From Botrimarina colliarenosi (GTDB lineage: Bacteria > Planctomycetota > Planctomycetia > Pirellulales > Lacipirellulaceae), in the NCBI RefSeq assembly GCF_007859955.1, contig NZ_SJPR01000001.1, positions 1,369,590 to 1,433,589 of the forward strand: a stretch of 64,000 nucleotides of DNA, written 5' to 3'. The notes beneath the pieces are model-generated. The model made no database searches. It worked only from the letters and a program-made list of their open reading frames with translations, and was not told the origin of the DNA. Both the position numbers and the translations under genes were made by a program. Below are positions 31,372-38,401 of this stretch, one piece after another. Positions within the stretch are counted from its first letter, which is position 1; the number at the start of each line of letters is the position of its first letter.

Positions 31372-32494
31372 ATGGAAAAGGAATGGTACGATCGCGCCGA
31401 GGCGATCCGGGAGGCCCTGCTACAGCTCAGGGACTCTCTTTGACTACGCTGGCAAAAAAGAACGAATCGCCGCGATCGAAGCCGAGCAGGCCGCCCCAGA
31501 CTTCTGGAATAACCAGGAGACGGCTCAGGCCTCAATCGCCGAGCTGAAGGGCTTCAACGCCGTCGTCAGCCCCCTCGACGCGGCCGTGAAGGCGGCGGGC
31601 GACCTCGACGCCCTCCTGGAGATGGCCGACGAGGACGAGGCCTTCGCCGAAGAGGCCCAGGGGGAGATCGCCCGCATCGAGGCGATGCTCGAGGGGCTCA
31701 AACTCTCGGCCCTGCTGAACGGCCCCAACGACGCGGCCGGCGCCATCATCACGATCCACGCCCGCGACGGCGGCACCGACGCCAACGACTGGGCCGAGAT
31801 GCTGCTGCGGATGTACCTGCAGTGGGCCGGCAAGAACGACTACTCGGCCGAGCTCCTCGACCGCTCCGACAACGAAGAAGCCGGCATCAACGACGCGACC
31901 GTCGTCATCCGCGGCCCGATGGCCTATGGCTATCTCCGCGGCGAGACCGGCATGCACCGCCTGGTGCGGATCAGCCCGTTCAACTCCGAAGGCAAACGCC
32001 AGACGAGCTTCGCGGCGGTCGATGTCACGCCCGAGATCGCCGACTCGGCCGAGATCGAGATCGACGAAGCCGACGTCCGCATCGACACCTACCGCGCCAG
32101 CGGCGCCGGCGGCCAGCACGTCAACAAGACCGACTCGGCGGTGCGGCTGACGCACTTGCCGACCGGCGTCGTCGTGCAGTGCCAGAACGAGCGCTCGCAG
32201 CACAAGAACCGGGCCAGCGCGTGGAAGATGCTCCGGGCCAAGATGGCGCAGCGCGAGGAAGACCGCCGCGACGCCGAGGACGCCGCCGCCCGTGGCCAGC
32301 AGGCGAAGACCGGCTTCGGCAGCCAGATCCGCAACTACTTCCTCCACCCCGACCAACGCGTCAAAGACACCCGGACGAAGTACCAGCAAGGGAACTTCCA
32401 GGCGGCGCTCGACGGCGACATCCAGGGATTCCTCGACGCCGTGCTGCGTTGGCGCGCCGGACAGCCGATCGAAGTGACGGACGACGACGATTGA
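31372..32494 (+). CDS. prfB: Peptide chain release factor 2, needs programmed +1 frameshift
   Basis: The first reading frame gives MEKEWYDRAEAIREALLQLR and stops at the in-frame UGA at 31441-31443. After a +1 shift (bases 31372-31440 joined to 31442-32494) a full 373-residue RF2 results: DYAGKKERIAAIEAEQAAPD after the junction, the stop-recognition SPF (SPFNSEGKR), and the peptidyl-hydrolysis GGQ (GAGGQHVNKTDSAVR). The specific RF2 site recognises UGA and UAA. The usual RF2 GSGGTE stretch is replaced by HARDGGTDANDW. The gene is likely followed by the inverted repeat at 32505. It is divergent from mnmA. Confidence 0.95.
31426..31444 (+). promoter_or_regulatory. prfB programmed +1 frameshift site
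   Basis: CTCAGGGACTCTCTTTGAC: an internal Shine-Dalgarno-like AGGG, a short spacer, then CTT TGA C, the classic RF2 slippery heptamer. Low RF2 slows termination at UGA and favours slip into +1, giving autoregulation. The internal SD and spacing match the well-known Escherichia coli site closely. Confidence 0.93.
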
Positions 32495-32504
32495 CCCGGA
32501 AGTG

Positions 32505-32589
32505 TGTGGGAGGGGTCTCCGACCCCGATTTCGGCGTCCAAACCGCAACGGCGGGCAGCGCGTCATCGGGGTCGGAGACCCCTCCCACA
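32505..32589. repeat. 25-bp perfect inverted repeat, family GGGTCTCCGACCCC
   Basis: Arms 32505-32529 and 32565-32589 (TGTGGGAGGGGTCTCCGACC onward) are exact reverse complements around 35 bp, the same spacer length as at 18644-18720, with compensating base changes in the stem (GGGGTCGG against GGCGTCGG). It starts 10 bp after the prfB stop and may also act as a terminator-like fold. Confidence 0.75.
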
Positions 32590-32632
32590 GAGATCGTTCG
32601 TCCTACATAGATCGTTGCGGAGGAAGTGGAGG

Positions 32633-33085
32633 ATGCCGACCGAGGGAGAGACCGTCGCCGAACTGGTTAACGGCGGACTACGGCTCCGCTTTGTATGGGA
32701 GAGCGACCGACTCACGCAGACGCTCTGCCACGGTGAGACGCAGCTAACGTCGCTGGACCAACGGGCGATCGAGACGCCGGTTTTTATCGAGCTCCATCAG
32801 CAGGGGGAGCTGATCTTCTTGTCCGGTCAGTCGGGCGATCGGCACTGGTCGGCGAGTATCGAACCCGACGACGAGGGATTCGTCTTCGACCTCGCCTGCC
32901 GGGCCAAGTCACGCGCCGAAGGGCTCGGCGTCGCGTACGCCGGCAGTCCGGGACTGCGGATTCTTACCGACGCCGAGCCCGCCCCTCAATTGCTCGACGG
33001 CGTGCAGACGCTCGCGATCGAGCCGCCGGCGGGCGACCCGCCCTACACGGCCCGGCGCCGCTATCGGCTCGCGATCAAAGCGTAG
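32633..33085 (+). CDS. Conserved hypothetical protein, likely cytoplasmic
   Basis: 150 residues from ATG 32633, with the purine-rich AGGAAGTGGAGG just upstream. No signal peptide or membrane segment; the sequence alternates beta-like strands (LRLRFVWESDRLTQTL, LIFLSGQSGDRHWSASIEP) and ends with RYRLAIKA. I know no named domain with this pattern. It converges with the DUF1080 gene 3 bp later, so it is probably the tail of the prfB transcription unit or stands alone. Confidence 0.6.
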   Translation: MPTEGETVAELVNGGLRLRFVWESDRLTQTLCHGETQLTSLDQRAIETPVFIELHQQGELIFLSGQSGDRHWSASIEPDDEGFVFDLACRAKSRAEGLGVAYAGSPGLRILTDAEPAPQLLDGVQTLAIEPPAGDPPYTARRRYRLAIKA

Positions 33086-33088
33086 CGG

Positions 33089-33895
33089 TCACTCTTCGGC
33101 GGCGATTTCCGCCAAGGTCTTGGTCGTCCCGTCGCTGTGGTTCATCATCATCGGCTCGCGGCGCTGGCCGGTGGGGGGCTCAAACTCACGGACCCAGATG
33201 TTGCGGAAGCGGACCGGGTTGCCGTGGTCCTGTAGCGCGATCGGTCCCTTGGGTCCGATATCGACGTAACGGGGCGGGTGGTTCCAAGCGGTGTCCCCTC
33301 GCAGCGCGAAGCGGTTCTGCACCAGCACGCCGTTGTGGACGACCGTGACATAAGCCGGCTCCTCGAGTTGGCTCGAGGAGTTGAACTTCGGGCAGGTCCA
33401 GTAGATGTCGTAGGTGTTCCACTCGCCCGGCTTCCGCATCGCGTTCGCCAGCGGCGGAGTCTGCTTGTAGATCGCGGTGGCCTGACCGTCGGCGTAGGTT
33501 TTGTTGTCGTAGGAGTCGAGGATCTGCACCTCGTAAATGCCCATCAAGAAGACGCCACTGTTGCCGCGGCCCTGGCCGTCGCCCTTCACATTGGACGGCG
33601 CGGACCACTCGAGATGGACTTGGCAGTCGCCGAACTTCTGCTTCGAGGTGACGTACCCCTTGCCGGCGAACGCGATGCCGTCCCTGACGGGCCACTGCTC
33701 ACCGTTCTCCCACGCCGACATGTCTTTGCCGTCGAACAAGACGACCGCGTCCGAGGGGGGGTCCCGATCGGTCTCGCCCGGCGTCACAACGGGGGGCTGG
33801 TCCCACTCCATCCCGGGCAGAAACTCGATGTTCTGCGCCGAGGCGGGGGCGGCGATTCCACCCAGTACGAGCAGCAAAGCGGCGAGACGTGTCAT
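33089..33895 (-). CDS. Secreted DUF1080 protein (3-keto-disaccharide hydrolase family)
   Basis: 268 residues from ATG 33895; the frame runs on upstream to 34882 but that part is antisense to the next gene. The signal peptide MTRLAALLLVLGGIAAPASA is followed by the DUF1080 jelly roll: VVLFDGKDMSAWENGEQWPV, FGDCQVHLEWSAP, GNSGVFLMGIYEVQILDS and GPIALQDHGNPVRFRNIWV. The family was recognised as cleaving 3-keto-sugar glycosides and is greatly expanded in Planctomycetes. Expected in the periplasm or outside. Confidence 0.92.
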   Translation of the reverse strand: MTRLAALLLVLGGIAAPASAQNIEFLPGMEWDQPPVVTPGETDRDPPSDAVVLFDGKDMSAWENGEQWPVRDGIAFAGKGYVTSKQKFGDCQVHLEWSAPSNVKGDGQGRGNSGVFLMGIYEVQILDSYDNKTYADGQATAIYKQTPPLANAMRKPGEWNTYDIYWTCPKFNSSSQLEEPAYVTVVHNGVLVQNRFALRGDTAWNHPPRYVDIGPKGPIALQDHGNPVRFRNIWVREFEPPTGQRREPMMMNHSDGTTKTLAEIAAEE

Positions 33896-34060
33896 GCGGG
33901 GCGTATCCGAGGAAAGATTGGGACGAGTTCGAGTCGGCTGATTATGCCTACGGGGATACGACGGATCAAAGGCGGGACGCGCGAGACGTGGACGTTTCCC
34001 GCTTCCCCCTCTTCGCGGCCCTTCCTTCTCCTGAGGTCGGCTGCGCGAGATACTAGGGGG

Positions 34061-35026
34061 ATGCCCGCCCCCCCGATCGAACAGCTCCAGCGCGAGCTGA
34101 CCGACAAATACGTTCTCGTCACCGGCGACCGGCCCGAACTGGCCCGGTTCGACGGCTATGTCGGGCAGGTGAAAACGGTCAACTTCAGCGGCCGGGCCCT
34201 CGTTGAGTTCACCGGCTTCCAGAACAACCCGGCTTGGTTCGACATCGATCCGGCGTGCTTGCGGGTGGTCGATAAGCCCCCCGAGCCCGAGGCCCCCGCC
34301 AAGCGGACGGCCCGCCCCGCCTCGAAGATTCCGGCCAAGACAGGGGCGTCGGCGGCCGACGTCCTCGCCGCCGTCCGGGGAGGCGCCAAGGCGTCCAAGC
34401 CCGACGCGGCGGGCCGGTCTGGCAAGCCGACGGCCGGTGCTCCGAAGAAACCGGACTCGAAACGGGTCAGCCCCTCCGTCGGCGCGAGCACCGCGGATAT
34501 CCTGGCGGCAGCCCGCGGAGGGAAGTCCTCCAAGGCCCCGCCCGAAAAGACCTCCCCCGCCGAAGGCGAGAAACGCACGAGTCCGTCGGTCGGCCTCTCG
34601 ACAGCCGACGTCCTCGCCGCCGCCCGCGGCAAGAAGCCGTCCGCCGACCCAGCGCCACCGTCCCCCAAGCAGCCCCCAAAGCAGCCCCCCGCAGCGAGTC
34701 ACCAGAGCGGTATGACGACCGAAGAAATCCTCGCCGCCGCCCGCGCCGCGAAGAAGCCCGCCGCCGAGGCCCCAAAGACATCGGCGATCGACGAGCTCGC
34801 CGCTGAATCGAAAGGCGCGGCGCGGCGCCAGCTGACCGCCGCCGACATCCGCGATATCGGTTTGGGTAAGCTCTCGATCCATCGCGAACCGGTGGTGGCG
34901 ACCACGCCGCTAGCGAAGAAACCGCGCCCCGCGTCGGCCGACCCACACGTCGAGGCGTTGCCGGCGAAGGTCGATCACACCAAGTACACCGCCGCCGACA
35001 TCCTGGCGATGGGGCTGCGGAAGTAG
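34061..35026 (+). CDS. Protein with repeated ADILAAAR-type helical motifs in a disordered chain
   Basis: 321 residues from ATG 34061 (GGGGG just upstream). An N-terminal beta domain of about 70 residues (YVLVTGDRPELARFDGYVGQ, then FSGRALVEFTGFQNNPAWFD) is followed by a Pro/Ala/Lys-rich chain in which the motif recurs six times: SAADVLAAVRG, STADILAAARGG, STADVLAAARGK, TTEEILAAARAAKK, TAADIRDIGLGK and TAADILAMGLRK. The motif copies are separated by 15-45 residues of low-complexity linker. No signal peptide is visible. I recognise the composition from planctomycetes but no defined family; a multivalent cytoplasmic binding protein is one possibility. Confidence 0.75.
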   Translation: MPAPPIEQLQRELTDKYVLVTGDRPELARFDGYVGQVKTVNFSGRALVEFTGFQNNPAWFDIDPACLRVVDKPPEPEAPAKRTARPASKIPAKTGASAADVLAAVRGGAKASKPDAAGRSGKPTAGAPKKPDSKRVSPSVGASTADILAAARGGKSSKAPPEKTSPAEGEKRTSPSVGLSTADVLAAARGKKPSADPAPPSPKQPPKQPPAASHQSGMTTEEILAAARAAKKPAAEAPKTSAIDELAAESKGAARRQLTAADIRDIGLGKLSIHREPVVATTPLAKKPRPASADPHVEALPAKVDHTKYTAADILAMGLRK

Positions 35027-35027
35027 G

Positions 35028-35072
35028 GAACCGCCAAGACGCCAAGAGCCGCAAAGGAACGCGATCGTAGGG
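35028..35072. repeat. Single arm of the CGCCAAGACGCAAAG-type repeat
   Basis: ACCGCCAAGACGCCAAGAGC through CGATCGTAGGG. The core resembles the gltB-side arm at 14146-14185, including the nearby TCGTAGGG. No opposite arm was found within 1 kb, so it is a remnant. Confidence 0.5.
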
Positions 35073-35142
35073 CATGCCTCGCCCGCAAGAAGCAGAGTCA
35101 AACGCAACGGCACAGCGACCGAAACTCGGAAAGCAAAGTTAT

Positions 35143-35862
35143 ATGGAAACTGACCCGAGCAGTTGGCGCAACTACGCAGCGATATCGCTCACATTGAAAA
35201 GCTCGCTTTGCGCCTTGATCTTCAGCGCCGTCGCTTTGAAAGGATCTCGTGTGAGATGGTGGAAGCGGCTACTCAGCGGCGTCGGCTGTTTCTTCGTTGA
35301 GGCAGGGATACTCATCGCCTATCAGTGCGGACGCGTCGAAGGCGCCTCGTTCAAAGCCTGGCTACCCCGTGTTTTAGTAGGCCTTACCGCCATCGCGCTA
35401 GCCCTAGCATCTGATTGGTCCGGCTGGCAGTCTCGAAGTGAGTGGGCCCGCGACTCGATGGTCGGTGCTGTTTATTTGCTGTCTGCCGATGCCGCGAGCT
35501 CGGAAGGGAGCATCATTTATACGATGGATGGTAATGCCGGTGAGATTACAGGTCGGTGGAACTCAGCAGTATTCCTTGGCGCGTACGGAGTCGCTCTTGG
35601 CGCTTTGTTTCTCCGCAACACTCTTAACGCTGCCATCGCTCTTGGTTGGCTGGGAGCGATGACGGGCGTCATTCTCAGTGTACGTTTCTTTGCTTGGTCT
35701 CTCGATTCGCTCGACAATGATGTCTCCCGTTTACACTACAGTTTGAGCTACTACCTTCACTTCCACGGCCCGACCTTGCTAGCGCCGTGGGTGGCGTTAG
35801 TAGTCCTAATTCTGACGACACGCGCGACAAGTTCAGACCCTGTTCAGGACGCTACGCCGTAA
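35143..35862 (+). CDS. Multi-pass membrane protein, lower GC than neighbours
   Basis: 239 residues from ATG 35143; an ATG at 35074 in the same frame would add 23 residues but starts within repeat-derived sequence. At least five hydrophobic segments are visible: SLCALIFSAVAL, LLSGVGCFFVEAGILIAY, VLVGLTAIALALASDW, AVFLGAYGVALGALFL with LGWLGAMTGVILSV, and a last LAPWVALVVLILTT. No family recognised. Third positions are much more AT-rich than in adjacent genes, and the gene sits between two repeat remnants (35028-35072 and 35898-35931), both signs of recent transfer. Confidence 0.6.
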   Translation: METDPSSWRNYAAISLTLKSSLCALIFSAVALKGSRVRWWKRLLSGVGCFFVEAGILIAYQCGRVEGASFKAWLPRVLVGLTAIALALASDWSGWQSRSEWARDSMVGAVYLLSADAASSEGSIIYTMDGNAGEITGRWNSAVFLGAYGVALGALFLRNTLNAAIALGWLGAMTGVILSVRFFAWSLDSLDNDVSRLHYSLSYYLHFHGPTLLAPWVALVVLILTTRATSSDPVQDATP

Positions 35863-35897
35863 CTGCGTTCGGCTTGTTACGGCCCCCGCAACCCAAA

Positions 35898-35931
35898 CGT
35901 CTCTCTGCGTCTCCGCGTCTCTGCGCGAGAC
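35898..35931. repeat. Single arm of the TCTCTGCGTCTCCGCGTCTC-type repeat
   Basis: CGTCTCTCTGCGTCTCCGCG onward. This is a further repeat type that commonly flanks GxxExxY genes; only one arm is present here. Confidence 0.5.
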
Positions 35932-35966
35932 TAAAATCGTAGGTTCGGCGCAATCGTGACGATCGG

Positions 35967-36242
35967 CTACTCTTCGCTTACATCGCCGACATCGACCTGC
36001 GACCAGTCGACCTCGCCCGCGAAATCCAGGTCGTGATTGGCGAGCAGCGCCTTTGCCCGCTCCAAATCGGCCTTCGCCACCAGCACCCGGGCGCCGGCGT
36101 TGATCGCGATCTGGAAGTCGGAGACCGCGTCGCCATCGACCTCCGCGCGGATGTCGTTGTCGGCGAGATAGCCCTGCACGAGGTGCGCGTCGGTCAGGTG
36201 GCCGCAGGTCGTCAGGACGACGATGTCGGTGGGGTCGTTCAT
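35967..36242 (-). CDS. DUF2007-type small protein
   Basis: 91 residues from ATG 36242. The pattern DIVVLTTCGHLTDAHLVQGY, AEVDGDAVSDF, ARVLVAKADLERAKALL is the DUF2007 (putative signal-transducing protein) fold with its inter-subunit helix and strand. The C-terminal tail VDWSQVDVGDVSEE is shared almost word for word with the next DUF2007 gene upstream, so the two are tandem paralogues. The function of the family is not established. A palindromic element begins 52 bp upstream of its start. Confidence 0.8.
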   Translation of the reverse strand: MNDPTDIVVLTTCGHLTDAHLVQGYLADNDIRAEVDGDAVSDFQIAINAGARVLVAKADLERAKALLANHDLDFAGEVDWSQVDVGDVSEE

Positions 36243-36293
36243 GGCGATTGGTCCTGGGGATTGGTTCTTGGAGAGGGAGCGGTTCGCGCGTTC

Positions 36294-36388
36294 CTCCGGG
36301 GACTGACGTCTCCCGGCTCGCATGAAGCGAGTCCGTCATAGTGTACCGTTCGATCCGCCTGCGAGCCGGGAAGCCTAAGCTCCCGGAG
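36294..36388. repeat. Palindromic element, copy 1, upstream of DUF2007 gene
   Basis: Left arm 36294-36322 (CTCCGGGGACTGACGTCTCC onward) and right arm 36360-36388 (TGCGAGCCGGGAAGC onward) pair imperfectly over 29 bp. A second copy with the same outer sequence lies 45 bp upstream of the paralogous gene at 36850. Confidence 0.7.
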
Positions 36389-36436
36389 TATTCGGGTCAC
36401 TGACCCTATTCGATTTCCACTTCTAATCCGCACCGC

Positions 36437-36805
36437 CTACAGGATCAGCAGCACCAGCAGCCACAGCACCACGACCACCGCCGCATGACGCATCCACGAG
36501 AACGGCGTCGCGCCACGCGTAATTGAATCGTCTTCCCCTTCATCGGCGTCGCCGACATCCACCTGCGACCAGTCAACGCTGGCGCTCTCGATCCCCTCCT
36601 CAGCGAGCAGCCGCTTCGCGAGGTCGAGCTCGTCGGCGCGGACCAGCACACGCACCATCCCCGGCGCCTCGGCGCGGAAACCCGCGACCATGTCGCCGTT
36701 GTAAACGGCCCGCACGCCGTGCTCGGCGAGCGCGTCGCAGATCATGATCGCGTCGGCCTCGGTGGGCGTTTCCGTCAGCTTCACCGTTTTGTGGGGATCG
36801 CTCAT
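36437..36805 (-). CDS. DUF2007-type protein with C-terminal membrane helix
   Basis: 122 residues. Core LTETPTEADAIMICDALAEH, VLVRADELDLAKRLLAEEG and the SVDWSQVDVGDAD tail match the downstream paralogue. The difference is an additional C-terminal membrane helix (MRHAAVVVVLWLLVLLIL), making it tail-anchored. Thus one soluble and one membrane form of the same domain are adjacent. Each gene has its own upstream palindrome, which suggests that gene and leader were duplicated together. Start at ATG 36805. Confidence 0.8.
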   Translation of the reverse strand: MSDPHKTVKLTETPTEADAIMICDALAEHGVRAVYNGDMVAGFRAEAPGMVRVLVRADELDLAKRLLAEEGIESASVDWSQVDVGDADEGEDDSITRGATPFSWMRHAAVVVVLWLLVLLIL

Positions 36806-36849
36806 CGCGCTCGATCTCGATCAGGGAAGTTAAAATGGTTTGGTGATTC

Positions 36850-36938
36850 CTCCGGGGACTAACGTCTCCCGGCTCGCATGAAGCGAGAGCCGCCTGCAAG
36901 CCGGGAAGCGCCGTGGTCCAGTAAACAAAGCTCCCGGA
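36850..36938. repeat. Palindromic element, copy 2, upstream of DUF2007 gene
   Basis: Left arm 36850-36878 differs from copy 1 only at the ACTAACG/ACTGACG position; the right side 36894-36938 (CTGCAAGCCGGGAAGC, then AGCTCCCGGAG) holds a 15-bp insertion relative to copy 1. Confidence 0.7.
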
Positions 36939-36981
36939 GTTTTCGATTTCCCTCGTCCCCCGTCCCTAACGCCTCGTCCCT

Positions 36982-38235
36982 CTAAGCGAAGAGTTCGCTG
37001 ATCGGCGCCCCACCCCCCGCGATCTTCATCGGCCGGCCGTTGGTGCTCGTGAAGTTGGTTTGCAGCGACAGGCCCATCGCCTGACACACCGTCGCCATCA
37101 GGTCCTCGGCCGAGTGGGGTTTCGACTCGACCGTCGATCCGTCCGCCGAGGTCTCGCCGATCCCCAGCCCCCCTTGGAGGCCGCCACCGCCGACTACGGC
37201 GCTCCACGCCCGGGCGTAGTGGTCGCGGCCCGCGTCGCCGTTGATCCGCGGCGTGCGGCCGAACTCACCCATCCAGACGATCACGGTCTGGTCAAGCAGG
37301 CCCCGTTCCTCGAGGTCGCTGACCAGGGCGCTCATCCCGCGGTCGAGCTCCGGCAGCTTTTGATCGAGCCGCGTAAAGCAGTCGTCATGCAGGTCCCAGC
37401 CGCCGAAGTCGACTTCGACGAAAGGCACGCCCGACTCGACCAGCCGCCGCGCGAGCAGGCAGCTGCGGCCGAAACCCGAGTCGCCGTAGCGCTCGCGCGA
37501 CTTCGTGGGCTCGCTCGCGACGTCGAACGCCTTCATCTGGTCGCTCCGCATGAGCGAGACGGTCCGCTCGAGGACTTTGGCGTGTTCGCCGGCGGCGGGG
37601 CCGCGACGCTCCTTGGCGAACCGGCCCTCGATCTCGGCGAGCAGGGCGAGTCGCTCGTCCATCCGCTCTTTCTCGACGAGCGCCTGAACGTCGCGGACGC
37701 GGCCGCTCTGATCGACCTGCAGCGGGGCGTACGCCATGCCGAGGAAGCCGGGGCCCTCGCTCGGTCCGCCGATCGAGACGAACGGCGGGATCTCGAGGCC
37801 GGCGATCTTCGGCTCCATCTCGTGGGCGATGACCGAGCCGTAGCTGGGGTGCACAACGTTCGGGTTGGGGACGTAGCCGGTCCGCAGGTAGTAGGCGCCG
37901 CGGGTGTGGTCCGCCTCGCGGGTGCTCATCGAGCGGATCACCGACAGGTGCTTCATCTGCTCGGCGACGAGCGGCAGCCGCTCGGTGATCTCGACGTCGC
38001 CGGTGGTGCGGATCGGGCGCAGGGGTCCGCCCGTCGCGACGCCCGGCTTCATGTCCCAGATGTCGATCGTCGGCGGCCCGCCGCTCATCCAGAGCAGGAT
38101 GCACGACTTGTGGTCACGAGAGAGCTGCGACGCCGCCGCCTCGACCGTCCGCCCCAGAGCGAACGACGCCGCGCCGAACGCCGCGGCGCCCGCCATGTGA
38201 TCGAGGAAGTGTCGCCGGGTCATGCCGCTGTGCAT
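36982..38235 (-). CDS. DUF1501 domain-containing secreted protein
   Basis: 417 residues with a twin-arginine-type leader (TRRHFLDHMAGAAAFGAASF), meaning export of a folded protein through Tat. The alkaline-phosphatase-like DUF1501 core shows KSCILLWMSGGPPTIDIWDM, the DHTRGAYYLRTGY block, and VIVWMGEFGRTPRINGDAGR plus GRDHYARAW near the end. In planctomycetes this family is almost always paired with DUF1549/DUF1553 proteins, as here (the gene upstream). The activity is unknown. Start at ATG 38235; ATG 38223 would fit the Tat motif as well. Confidence 0.92.
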   Translation of the reverse strand: MHSGMTRRHFLDHMAGAAAFGAASFALGRTVEAAASQLSRDHKSCILLWMSGGPPTIDIWDMKPGVATGGPLRPIRTTGDVEITERLPLVAEQMKHLSVIRSMSTREADHTRGAYYLRTGYVPNPNVVHPSYGSVIAHEMEPKIAGLEIPPFVSIGGPSEGPGFLGMAYAPLQVDQSGRVRDVQALVEKERMDERLALLAEIEGRFAKERRGPAAGEHAKVLERTVSLMRSDQMKAFDVASEPTKSRERYGDSGFGRSCLLARRLVESGVPFVEVDFGGWDLHDDCFTRLDQKLPELDRGMSALVSDLEERGLLDQTVIVWMGEFGRTPRINGDAGRDHYARAWSAVVGGGGLQGGLGIGETSADGSTVESKPHSAEDLMATVCQAMGLSLQTNFTSTNGRPMKIAGGGAPISELFA

Positions 38236-38252
38236 GGCGATTCCGAAGTTTT

Positions 38253-38318
38253 GAGCCGTACGCGCTAGCGTCGGGTGGCGCCCCGTTTGGCTTCACCCGC
38301 GGCTAGCGCCGACGGCTC
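38253..38318. repeat. Palindromic repeat, GAGCCG...GCGCTAGCG family
   Basis: Left half 38253-38270 (GAGCCGTACGCGCTAGCG) and right half 38300-38318 (CGGCTAGCGCCGACGGCTC) are reverse complements with few mismatches. Same family as 31211 and the IS630 target at 54001/55205. It separates the DUF1501 gene from the DUF1549 gene. Confidence 0.7.
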
Positions 38319-38401
38319 CGATTGAAGGGGATTGTTTTGTGGGTGGCGGATTCGAGCGTTGGCAAGGGTCTTGGCGAGACCAAGCCGAGACCGCGGCAAC
38401 T

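Noticed and set aside
36842..36948. Possible riboswitch in front of the DUF2007 gene
   Set aside because: The fold is a simple palindrome with no known aptamer core; kept as a repeat.
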